Below the pieces are notes generated by a model. The model was not told the DNA's origin. It did no database searches and was given only the letters and a program-made list of their open reading frames with translations. Position numbers and translations under genes: made by a program. DNA of 40,421 bases from an uncultured Clostridia bacterium. Lineage in GTDB: Bacteria; Bacillota; Clostridia; Christensenellales; Borkfalkiaceae. The stretch lies in contig CAJOMT010000002.1 in assembly GCA_905235815.1 (NCBI GenBank), forward strand, positions 1 through 40,421, read 5' to 3'. Positions 18,711-27,457 of the stretch are shown in pieces. How positions within the stretch are numbered: position 1 is the first letter of the stretch; every line of letters begins with the position of its first letter.

Positions 18711-19489
18711 AGATAAGAGAATTTTACGACGCCCTTTTAAAATATGCTCCGCTTGAATTGTCTAAAAGGCTTTGCGAAACGGACGGCGGCTACGATAACA
18801 GCGGCGTTATAGTTGGTTTTGATAGTAGCGAAGAATTAAGCGGCGCCGTATTTGCGCTCGATTTAAGTTTCGGCGCGGTTGACCTCGCTTTAAAAAGAGG
18901 TTGCAATCTGATCGTAACTCATCACCCTGCAATCTATTCGCCAATAAAAAGCATAGAGGCAAATTCGCCTATTTATAAGTGTATACAAAACGGCATAAGC
19001 GTTATATCCATGCATTTAAATATCGATTGCGCCGAGAGGGGAACAGACTATTATTTTGCCGAAGGCTTAGGCGCCGAAAAGCAAATTATAATAGACGATT
19101 TCGGTGGCGGAACGGGGTATGGCAGAATATCCGAAATAGAGGAAGTTACGGCTAAGCAATTACTCGACCGCTATAAAATGCGTTTTAAAAGCGAAAGCGT
19201 GATATTATACGGCGACGCCAATAGAAAGATATCGAAAATAGGCACGTTCTGCGGAGCGGGATTAGACGAGAGGACGATTGACGAGTCGCTTAAAGCGGGA
19301 GTTGATTTAGTTGCTTCGGCGGATATCAGACACCACGTATTATTAAAAGCGATAAATTCGGGGCTTGCGGTACTCTATTGCACGCATTACGCTTGTGAAA
19401 ATTACGGAATGAACAAAATTTGCGAAAATTTTGCAGTAAAATATAAAAACGAAAAAATAATTTACTTCGACGATGAAAGACTTTCATAG
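18707..19489 (+). CDS. Nif3-like dinuclear metal centre hexameric protein (DUF34/NIF3 family)
   Basis: VTHHPAIYSPIKSI, HLNIDCAERG, DIRHHVLLKA; overlaps trmK by 4 nt. Confidence 0.9.
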   Translation: MKIREFYDALLKYAPLELSKRLCETDGGYDNSGVIVGFDSSEELSGAVFALDLSFGAVDLALKRGCNLIVTHHPAIYSPIKSIEANSPIYKCIQNGISVISMHLNIDCAERGTDYYFAEGLGAEKQIIIDDFGGGTGYGRISEIEEVTAKQLLDRYKMRFKSESVILYGDANRKISKIGTFCGAGLDERTIDESLKAGVDLVASADIRHHVLLKAINSGLAVLYCTHYACENYGMNKICENFAVKYKNEKIIYFDDERLS

Positions 19490-19506
19490 TCGAAATGGAG
19501 GCAAAT

Positions 19507-20229
19507 ATGATAAATGATTTACTTGAGTATCAGAAAGTAGACGGAGAATTGAGGGAAATCGAAGTTTCGCTCAGCGGCAGCGAGGAGCGTAAAAAAGCGG
19601 TTACGGCGCAAAACGTACTGAAAAATGCAAACGACAACATAGTCAGATTGGACGAAAAGGCTGCAGAATTGGCTAAACAATACGAGAACCTTAAAGCGCT
19701 ATATGAAAGGCTCAAAGACTCTCAGTCCGATTACGAGAGCATAATAGACTCGTGCGAGGACATAAACGAGATAAATTATCTCAAAAAGAGGGCGCAGATT
19801 TTGACCGATGAGATAAATTCGTTGGTCGAGAGCATTGAAAATTTGTCCAAGGAAATAAAGGGCGTATTAGAGGAGTTTTCCCGCCTTCGTGCAGACACCA
19901 AAAAGGCGACTGCCGTCTATAAGGAGTTCGCGCCGAAATACAGCGAACTTAAAGCCTCCAAAGAGGAAGATATGGCAAAAATAAAGGTAAAACTTGCCAA
20001 AATCGAAAAGAAAATTCCCGAGGACGTTATGGATTCGTACAAGCGGCGCAGAAAGGATAAGATTTTTCCGGTCTTATATCCTGCGGATATGAGCGGAAAA
20101 ACCGCGCATTGCGGCAGGTGCGGAACAGAACTTCCCATGGCATATAGCGATAACCTTAAAAAGGGAGAATTGGTAGAGTGCGATAGTTGCCATAGACTGT
20201 TATACAGCGAGGCGGCAATAACCAAATAA
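19507..20229 (+). CDS. Coiled-coil protein with C-terminal C4 zinc ribbon
   Basis: Long coiled-coil then CGRCGTELP...VECDSCHRLLY; GGAGG SD before ATG 19507. Confidence 0.88.
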   Translation: MINDLLEYQKVDGELREIEVSLSGSEERKKAVTAQNVLKNANDNIVRLDEKAAELAKQYENLKALYERLKDSQSDYESIIDSCEDINEINYLKKRAQILTDEINSLVESIENLSKEIKGVLEEFSRLRADTKKATAVYKEFAPKYSELKASKEEDMAKIKVKLAKIEKKIPEDVMDSYKRRRKDKIFPVLYPADMSGKTAHCGRCGTELPMAYSDNLKKGELVECDSCHRLLYSEAAITK

Positions 20230-20251
20230 AACGAATGATGATGGGGATAAA

Positions 20252-21985
20252 ATGAAACTAAACTATAAAAAGACGTTACTCGTCGGGTTTGCGTTTTTCT
20301 TGATATGCGCATTCTGGCAAGCCTATGATACCATAGTTCCGTTGATGCTTGTAAACAAATTCGGATTAAACCAGACGCTGTCCGGAATTATAATGTCGCT
20401 CGATAACGTTATAGCGGTATTTTTATTGCCGATTTTCGGGACATTATCGGATAAGACGAACACGAAATTCGGTAGGCGTACGCCATACATAGTTATAGGA
20501 ACGATAGTTGCGGCGCTTGCGTTTTTCGGCTTGACGTTTGCCGACAATGCGCAACTTGCCAATATAAAGGCGAGCGATAGCACGACGTTTTATGCGGAAT
20601 TGTTTGAAGAAAATGCGAACATAACAAACGCCGAATACAGCAGCATTTACAATAAGACGGTAGATAAAGAATATTCGGTACGAGATTATGCTTCGGAAAT
20701 AGTTTTCAATAAAAAGTACGCAGAACTTACCGAAGAAGAACAGAACGGTGCGAAAGAGTGGTTTGTAAACATAAACAAGGCGTATAACGAAAATCACAGC
20801 GAGGCGGAAACTAAATACGCATATTTCGGCGGAAGGTATTATAGCGAATACGAAGAAAAAGACGGTGAGTATTACGCATTGTCCGGCGGAGACACCGTAA
20901 AAATAGAGAAATCTTCCTTAAATAGTGCGTTTACAAATCTGATAACGCCGGCAAGGAGCGCTTATGCGTGGAATAAAACGATAAGTAATCCCGTTCCGTT
21001 TATATTCTTCGGACTTTTATTGATTTTGACTCTCCTCGCCATGGCGACGTTCCGTTCGCCTGCGGTAGCGCTTATGCCGGACGTCACGATAAAACCGCTC
21101 AGGTCGCAAGGCAATGCCGTCATAAATCTGATGGGCACAATCGGCGGAATGATCGTTTTGGTGTTCGGAATAGTATTCGGAACGGGCAAGAGTTACAATC
21201 AGACGATGAGTTATACGGCGTTCATAGGCGCCGTGTGCGTATTGATGGTGCTGGCACTCGTTGCGTTTATATGGGGAGTCAGAGAGCCGAAATGGGTTAA
21301 AGAAATGGAAGAAGATTCCGTAAAATACGGAATTGAGGACGTCGAGACAAAAGAGGGCGAAGTCAAGAAATTATCCAAGGGCGAAAAGACAAGTCTTATA
21401 CTTATACTTTTATCCGTTGCGCTTTGGTATATATCATATAACGGTGTAATTTCCAAGTATTCGCTTTATGCGACCAACGTTTTGCATAAAGATTACAACA
21501 CGACGCTATTATTAGCGCAAGGTGCGGCAATCATTTCATATATACCCGTGGGGTATTTGGCGAGAAAGATAGGCAGAAAAAAGAGCATTATCGCAGGAGT
21601 GATAATGCTTACGGTCGCATTCGGCGGCGCTACGTTTATGTCGTCATCGTCGTCTGCAATTTTACTAAACCTACTTTTTGCTTTGGCAGGAATAGGCTGG
21701 GCGACGATAAACGTAAACTCTTTCCCTATGGTCGTAGAACTTGCAAGCGGCGGAAACGTAGGAAAGTTTACCGGCTATTACTACACGGCGAGTATGGCTG
21801 CGCAAATAATAACGCCCATACTTTCGGGTGGAATAATGGATTTGGCAGGCAGTATGCGCCCCTTATTCTATTACGCTACGTTTTTCTCGGCGCTTGCGAT
21901 AGTTACTATGGCGTTTGTAAAACACGGCGACAGTAAGCCTACGGAGAAAAAGACGGTTTTAGAAGAATTTGACGCAGGCGACTAA
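20252..21985 (+). CDS. MFS transporter (SLC45/GPH-like) with large loop insertion
   Basis: Multiple TM segments, GRRTPYIVIG and ATFRSPAVALMPD motifs; ~150-aa hydrophilic insertion between TM3 and TM4. Confidence 0.88.
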   Translation: MKLNYKKTLLVGFAFFLICAFWQAYDTIVPLMLVNKFGLNQTLSGIIMSLDNVIAVFLLPIFGTLSDKTNTKFGRRTPYIVIGTIVAALAFFGLTFADNAQLANIKASDSTTFYAELFEENANITNAEYSSIYNKTVDKEYSVRDYASEIVFNKKYAELTEEEQNGAKEWFVNINKAYNENHSEAETKYAYFGGRYYSEYEEKDGEYYALSGGDTVKIEKSSLNSAFTNLITPARSAYAWNKTISNPVPFIFFGLLLILTLLAMATFRSPAVALMPDVTIKPLRSQGNAVINLMGTIGGMIVLVFGIVFGTGKSYNQTMSYTAFIGAVCVLMVLALVAFIWGVREPKWVKEMEEDSVKYGIEDVETKEGEVKKLSKGEKTSLILILLSVALWYISYNGVISKYSLYATNVLHKDYNTTLLLAQGAAIISYIPVGYLARKIGRKKSIIAGVIMLTVAFGGATFMSSSSSAILLNLLFALAGIGWATINVNSFPMVVELASGGNVGKFTGYYYTASMAAQIITPILSGGIMDLAGSMRPLFYYATFFSALAIVTMAFVKHGDSKPTEKKTVLEEFDAGD

Positions 21986-21986
21986 G

Positions 21987-22499
21987 TCAGATAAATTTAC
22001 AGATAAAACAAGCGAAAATTATTGAAATAAAGGTTGATATAAGCGATATGATTATCGGTTTTATCAGCCTTTTATTTTTTACCTTTGCAAAGTAAACCGC
22101 AGATATGTAAAAAATTGTTTCGGAAGAGCCGAAAACTGCCGAGGCGCATCGCGAAATATAACTGTCGGCGCCGTATTCTTTGAAAATATTGCTAAGCAAT
22201 GCGAGACTGCCGCTACCCGAAAACGGCTTTATGAAAATCAGCGGAGTTATCTCTTTGGGTATTCCCAAAAATTCGGTTACGGGAGATAAGAAGTTGGTCA
22301 ATATGTCGGTTAAACCGCTTTTTTCAAACAATTCGGCGAGTATAAGCATAGTTGTGAGGTATGGGAAAATCGATACTAAAAGAGGTATGGTTTTCGCAAC
22401 TCCCTCCGCAAATGCGTCGTACGGCTTAACTTTTTTTATGACTGCGTAAATCATCAGAAGTATCAGCGCAACGGGGATAACGAGTGCAAAATATTTCAT
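21987..22499 (-). CDS. spmB: Spore maturation protein B
   Basis: SpmB-like (Nucleoside_recognition) FPYLTTMLILAELFEKSG, FIKPFSGSGSLALL, ASAVFGSSETIFYISAVYFAKVK. Confidence 0.9.
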   Translation of the reverse strand: MKYFALVIPVALILLMIYAVIKKVKPYDAFAEGVAKTIPLLVSIFPYLTTMLILAELFEKSGLTDILTNFLSPVTEFLGIPKEITPLIFIKPFSGSGSLALLSNIFKEYGADSYISRCASAVFGSSETIFYISAVYFAKVKNKRLIKPIIISLISTFISIIFACFICKFI

Positions 22500-23056
22500 C
22501 GCTGCTTTCTCCGAAATTTTTTGCTTAATTTTAAAAGCGTCAGCCCGACGAGCGTTGAAACGAGCGTGGAAAGGAGAGTGGGCAAAAATATATCCGAGGG
22601 CGAAACGGAGCCGTATTGTTGTCTTAGCGCAATGACGGTCGTCGGCAAGATTTGAATACTCGTTGCCGATAGCACGAATAGCGTATCCATTCCGTCGTTA
22701 TTTCCCTTTTCGGATAGCAGTTCTGCGGCGTTTATTCCGGCAGGAGTTGCTATTCCTCCAAGACCGAAAAGATTGGCGGAAATGTTTAGCGAGAGTTGTT
22801 TTTTTGTTTTCATATCGGGATTTGAAAATAATTTATCGATAGGTTTTGAAAGCAGCTTGGCAATTTTTTCAGTTATTCCGCTCTTTTCCGCAACCTCGTT
22901 TACGCCCGACCAGACCGCATATACGGCGGTGAGCGTAAGCGAAAGGGTAACCGCTTTCATCGCTCCGTCCGTCATAGATTTGAGTGCGAGTTCGGGGTCG
23001 AAAAAGGTGATGAGAATTACTGACGCCAAAAAAATTACGATAAAAATTACGTTCAT
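22496..23056 (-). CDS. spmA: Spore maturation protein A
   Basis: SpmA-like VYAVWSGVNEVAEKSGITEKIAKLLSKP, NISANLFGLGGIATPAGI, SATSIQILPTTVIALRQQYGS. Confidence 0.9.
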   Translation of the reverse strand: MNVIFIVIFLASVILITFFDPELALKSMTDGAMKAVTLSLTLTAVYAVWSGVNEVAEKSGITEKIAKLLSKPIDKLFSNPDMKTKKQLSLNISANLFGLGGIATPAGINAAELLSEKGNNDGMDTLFVLSATSIQILPTTVIALRQQYGSVSPSDIFLPTLLSTLVSTLVGLTLLKLSKKFRRKQR

Positions 23057-23090
23057 AGTACAAGTTATGTCTATAACCGCTTTTTTATAC

Positions 23091-23119
23091 TTTACATTTT
23101 ATTAAAAATGAATTATAAT
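23091..23119 (+). promoter_or_regulatory. SigA-type promoter for metG-tatD-rsmA
   Basis: TTTACA(23091-23096) - 17 bp - TATAAT(23114-23119). Confidence 0.7.
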
Positions 23120-23147
23120 TACATTGAGATGTTTAGAGAGGTGAATT

Positions 23148-25070
23148 ATGGCTGAAAAATATTATATTACCACAGCGATTGCATATACGTCGTCAAAGCC
23201 GCATATCGGCAACGTTTACGAAGCGATACTTGCCGACGCATTTGCTCGTTTTAAGCGTAGACAGGGCTATGACGTATTTTTCCAGACCGGAACGGACGAG
23301 CACGGTCAGAAGATAGAGGAAAAGGCAAAATTGGCGGGAAAGACTCCGAAGGAATACGTAGACGAAGTCGCCGCCGAAATAAAATCGATATGGGATTCGA
23401 TGAATATTTCATACGATAAATTCATCAGGACTACGGACGAATATCACGAAAAACAAGTCGCTAAAATTTTCAGAAAGTTTTATGATCAAGGCGATATTTA
23501 TAAGGGATTTTACGAGGGTAAATATTGTACGCCTTGCGAGACCTTTTATACTGAAAGTCAACTCGTAAACGGCAAGTGTCCGACTTGCGGCGGAGAAGTG
23601 CATAGCGCGCATGAAGAAGCGTATTTTTTCAAGATGAGTAAATATGCTCCGAGACTTATAGATTATATTAACACTCACCCCGATTTTATAGTGCCGGTAG
23701 CGCGCAAAAACGAAATGATGAATAACTTCTTGAATGCGGGGCTACAGGACTTATGCGTTTCGAGAACGTCTTTTAAGTGGGGAATACCCGTCGATTTCGA
23801 CGATAAGCACGTCGTTTACGTATGGGTTGACGCGCTGACCAATTATATTACGGGGATAGGCTACGATGCAGACGGCAATCATAGCGAGCAATATAAGAGA
23901 TTATGGCCCGCAGACGTACACGTTATCGGAAAGGACATAGTAAGATTTCATACGATATACTGGCCGATTTTCTTAATGGCGCTGGGCGAGCCTTTGCCCA
24001 AAACCGTTTTCGGACATGCTTGGATACTTCAAAACGGCTGGAAGATGTCAAAGTCGAAAGGCAACGTAATGTATTCGGACGATTTAACTAAGATTTTCGG
24101 AGTAGATGCGGTCAGGTATTATTCGCTTGTATGTATGCCTTACGACAACGACGGAAATTTAACGCTTGAAATGATGACGGAAAAGATAAATTCGGATTTG
24201 GCAAACGTTTACGGCAATCTCTTAAAGCGTACGATAGCGATGTCGCAAAAATATTTCGGCGGCGTGGTCGAAAATGCGGGCGCTGACGAAAAAATAGACG
24301 AAGAATTAAAAGAACTTGCCATACACGCCTACGAAAATTTTGCCAAGAATATGGACGAATACAGAATAGCCGATGCGATAGAGGGGCTTATCGCCGTATT
24401 GAGGCGTGCAAATAAGTATATCGACGAAACAATGCCTTGGGTTTTATATAAAGACGAATCGAATTATCCGAGATTAAAGACGGTCTTATATAATCTTACC
24501 GAGACGCTCGTCATAATTACGTCGCTTTTAGATCCTATTATGCCCGAAACGGCGGAAAAGGCGTTGAAACAACTGAATTCACCGTTCAGAAAATACGAGG
24601 ATATGGGAAAATTCGGATTATATGCAAGCGGCACTAAGGTTACCGACAATGCGGAGATAATTTTCAATCGTCTCGATATTGAAGAAGTTTATAAAAAGGC
24701 GGAAGAAATCGAGAATAAGTACGCTGCACCCGAAGAAAAACCCGAAATGTTACCCGAAATAAGTATAGACGATTTTGCAAAAGTGCAACTTAAAACCGCT
24801 CTCGTAACGGCGTGCGAAAAGGTTGAAAAATCCAAAAAACTTTTGAAACTTTCCTTGAAAGTCGGAGGGGATAGGCGCACGGTAGTAAGCGGTATTGCAG
24901 AATACTATAAGCCCGAGGAGTTAATAGGCAAGACCGTCGTTATGGTATACAATTTAAAGCCTGCCAAACTTTGCGGAGTGGAAAGTCAAGGTATGATACT
25001 TTGTGCTGAAAAGGACGGCAAAGTAAAGATAATTGAAAGCGAACTTCCGGACGGTTCGACCGTAAGATGA
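23148..25070 (+). CDS. metG: Methionyl-tRNA synthetase with C-terminal tRNA-binding domain
   Basis: PHIGNVYEAI (HIGH-like), KMSKSKGN (KMSKS), C-terminal EMAPII-like domain. Confidence 0.96.
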   Translation: MAEKYYITTAIAYTSSKPHIGNVYEAILADAFARFKRRQGYDVFFQTGTDEHGQKIEEKAKLAGKTPKEYVDEVAAEIKSIWDSMNISYDKFIRTTDEYHEKQVAKIFRKFYDQGDIYKGFYEGKYCTPCETFYTESQLVNGKCPTCGGEVHSAHEEAYFFKMSKYAPRLIDYINTHPDFIVPVARKNEMMNNFLNAGLQDLCVSRTSFKWGIPVDFDDKHVVYVWVDALTNYITGIGYDADGNHSEQYKRLWPADVHVIGKDIVRFHTIYWPIFLMALGEPLPKTVFGHAWILQNGWKMSKSKGNVMYSDDLTKIFGVDAVRYYSLVCMPYDNDGNLTLEMMTEKINSDLANVYGNLLKRTIAMSQKYFGGVVENAGADEKIDEELKELAIHAYENFAKNMDEYRIADAIEGLIAVLRRANKYIDETMPWVLYKDESNYPRLKTVLYNLTETLVIITSLLDPIMPETAEKALKQLNSPFRKYEDMGKFGLYASGTKVTDNAEIIFNRLDIEEVYKKAEEIENKYAAPEEKPEMLPEISIDDFAKVQLKTALVTACEKVEKSKKLLKLSLKVGGDRRTVVSGIAEYYKPEELIGKTVVMVYNLKPAKLCGVESQGMILCAEKDGKVKIIESELPDGSTVR

Positions 25071-25843
25071 GATATATAGACGTTCACGCTCATTTAAACG
25101 ATAGCCGCTACGGCGGCGATATAGCGCCCATAAAAGAGAGAATGAAAGGCGCTCACGTCGAAAGGGTAATAAACAGCGGATTTGACTATGCTTCGTCGGA
25201 ATACGCCTTGAAATTATCGCAAGAAAACGAAGGAATGTATTTTTGCCCAGGTGTGCACCCCGATAATGCCAAGACCTTTTCGCCGGAAATTTACGATAAG
25301 TTTAAAATTTTCGGCTCGGATCCGAAATGCGTAGCGATAGGCGAAATAGGTTTTGACTTTCATTGGCTTGCGTCTACCGAGGAAGAGCAAGAGAGGGCGT
25401 TTGAAAAGCAGATGGAACTTGCCGACGAACTCGGCTTGCCGTTTGTCGTACATTCGAGGGATGCGACAAAAAAAACCGTAGATTTTTTACAAGACAGAAA
25501 GAGCCTTATCAATCACGGTTTTTTAATGCATTGTTATAGCGATAGCGCCGAAACCGCTCAAATATATTTAGGGCTCGGCGCATACTTTTCTTTCGGCGGT
25601 GTAATAACCTTTAAAAATGCCAAGAAAGAGGAAATCATAAGGAGTATTCCGATAGACAGAGTGCTTTCGGAAACGGATAGCCCGTATCTTTCCCCCGATC
25701 CGTTCAGGGGAACGATAAACGAACCGACGAGAATACCGTTAATAGTCGCAAAACTTGCATCGGTCTACGGAAAGAGCGTCGAGGAAACGGCAGAAATTAT
25801 AAACGACAACGCCGATAGGTTATTTTTTAAATTATGCAATTAA
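25067..25843 (+). CDS. tatD: TatD-family metal-dependent hydrolase
   Basis: DVHAHLNDSRY, GEIGFDFHW, VVHSRDA, HCYSDS, SETDSPYLSPDP. Confidence 0.94.
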   Translation: MRYIDVHAHLNDSRYGGDIAPIKERMKGAHVERVINSGFDYASSEYALKLSQENEGMYFCPGVHPDNAKTFSPEIYDKFKIFGSDPKCVAIGEIGFDFHWLASTEEEQERAFEKQMELADELGLPFVVHSRDATKKTVDFLQDRKSLINHGFLMHCYSDSAETAQIYLGLGAYFSFGGVITFKNAKKEEIIRSIPIDRVLSETDSPYLSPDPFRGTINEPTRIPLIVAKLASVYGKSVEETAEIINDNADRLFFKLCN

Positions 25844-26658
25844 AAGAAGTACTTATAAAAAACGATTTTCACTTTAAAAAGAAATTCGGACAAAATTTTA
25901 TCACGGATAAAAATTTACTCGATAAAATAGTCGATTCGGCAGGGGTTACCGAGCAAGATACGGTGGTAGAAGTAGGCGTGGGCGGCGGAACGTTGACAGA
26001 GGCGCTCGCCAAACGTTGTAAAAGGGTAGTCGGCTACGAGATAGACAAAACTCTCGAACCTATTTTAAACGAAACTCTCGCCGCTTATGATAACGTTTCA
26101 ATCGTTTTCGGGGACGTAATGAAGATCGATACTTCGTCAATTGAAGAAAATATCGGTGAAGAATACAAACTCGTAGCGAACTTACCTTATTATATAACTA
26201 CGCCGATACTGATGAAGTTTATCGACGAGGCTGAAAAGTTGAAATCCGTATCGGTAACCGTGCAAGACGAAGTCGCAGACAGACTGTGTGCGGCGGCGGG
26301 AACTGAAAATTACGGAGCGATCACTGCGGCGATAGACGCCGTCGGCAACGCAAAGAAAGTTCTCTATATAGACAGGCGGAATTTTTATCCCATACCTAAC
26401 GTCGATTCGGCATTGGTAAGGATCGATATAGACAGAAATAAATACGATATTCCGGATAGGTCAATGTACCGAGCGGCGGTAAGGTGCGCATTTTTAAGCA
26501 GAAGAAAGACGCTCGTAAACAATTTAATGCTTTCGTTCGGGTTTTCGAGGCAGAAAGCGGAGGAGATCGTCGCCGCTATCGGAAAAGATAAACTTGTAAG
26601 AGGCGAAACTTTAACTACCGAGGACTTCATAAAATTATCCGAACAACTTAATAAATAA
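25834..26658 (+). CDS. rsmA: 16S rRNA (adenine1518-N6/adenine1519-N6)-dimethyltransferase
   Basis: KKFGQNFITDKNLL, VVEVGVGGGTLTEAL, VANLPYYITTPI; overlaps tatD by 10 nt. Confidence 0.95.
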   Translation: MQLKEVLIKNDFHFKKKFGQNFITDKNLLDKIVDSAGVTEQDTVVEVGVGGGTLTEALAKRCKRVVGYEIDKTLEPILNETLAAYDNVSIVFGDVMKIDTSSIEENIGEEYKLVANLPYYITTPILMKFIDEAEKLKSVSVTVQDEVADRLCAAAGTENYGAITAAIDAVGNAKKVLYIDRRNFYPIPNVDSALVRIDIDRNKYDIPDRSMYRAAVRCAFLSRRKTLVNNLMLSFGFSRQKAEEIVAAIGKDKLVRGETLTTEDFIKLSEQLNK

Positions 26659-26688
26659 AACCGCGTTTTGAATTTCAAACGCGGTTTT
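26658..26688 (+). terminator. Rho-independent terminator after rsmA
   Basis: AAACCGCGTTT/AAACGCGGTTT 11-bp stem with ~8-nt loop and T-tract. Confidence 0.9.
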
Positions 26689-26691
26689 GTT

Positions 26692-26720
26692 ACATTTATA
26701 CGATTAAACGGCATATATTA
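26692..26720 (+). promoter_or_regulatory. Putative SigK (mother-cell sporulation) promoter
   Basis: ACA(26692-26694) - 17 bp - CATATATTA(26712-26720), matching the CATANNNTA SigK -10 pattern; no good SigA -35. Confidence 0.45.
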
Positions 26721-26750
26721 TAATGAGAGCAATAAAAGGAGGTTATAAAA

Positions 26751-27389
26751 ATGTCGTTTTTTACAAATAATACCGGCGACAGATGTCCGGGCCGTATAAC
26801 GGGTAATGCGTTAAACGGTCTTTGTGAAAAAGTCGTAATACAGACCGATAAGGTATTCGACGCTTGCATAAGGCAAACTCAAATCGACAACGTTTTATTG
26901 ACTATAACGGATCCCATTCCTGCCGATCCCGTAACTCCGCTTACGTTTGTAAGCGCCAGAAGCAGTAGCACGGAAGAAGCGGTAATCACCGTAGTAGGCG
27001 TAACACCCATTGCGGACAGACCTAACTTTGCCCGTGTGCAGGCAACCGTTACCGTACCGATGGAAGTAGTTTATACGGACGCAAACGGCGTACAAGGGGT
27101 AGGGGGATCGAGTTTTACGTTTAACGTAGACATAGTGATGTACGTTCCCGAGCCGTCGATTATACCGTATACTATTACGGGCATCGTATCGGTAGTTGCT
27201 CCGGACGGCGAATACGTAGACGATCTCACGTTTAACGTATCGTGTTGTATTACCACTATAATGAAAGTCATTATGAGAGTGGATCTACTCGTTCCGTCTT
27301 ACGGATACGCCACGATACCGCCGTGTCAGGAATATACCCAAGACGTATGTGCGGGATTCTTCGACTTGCCGATTTTCCCGGAAACTTAA
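26751..27389 (+). CDS. Cys-containing conserved hypothetical protein, possible spore surface protein
   Basis: 212 aa, GGAGG SD, flanked by strong terminators, beta-rich, seven Cys, no signal peptide. Confidence 0.8.
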   Translation: MSFFTNNTGDRCPGRITGNALNGLCEKVVIQTDKVFDACIRQTQIDNVLLTITDPIPADPVTPLTFVSARSSSTEEAVITVVGVTPIADRPNFARVQATVTVPMEVVYTDANGVQGVGGSSFTFNVDIVMYVPEPSIIPYTITGIVSVVAPDGEYVDDLTFNVSCCITTIMKVIMRVDLLVPSYGYATIPPCQEYTQDVCAGFFDLPIFPET

Positions 27390-27413
27390 ATACATATACA
27401 AAGTCAAAATTAT

Positions 27414-27454
27414 GGGCTGCCGCATTAAACGATATTTAATGCGGCAGCCCTTTG
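27414..27454. terminator. Bidirectional terminator between convergent genes
   Basis: Perfect 16-bp inverted repeat GGGCTGCCGCATTAAA(27414-27429)/TTTAATGCGGCAGCCC(27435-27450), 5-nt loop, T-rich on both sides. Confidence 0.85.
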
Positions 27455-27457
27455 ATT

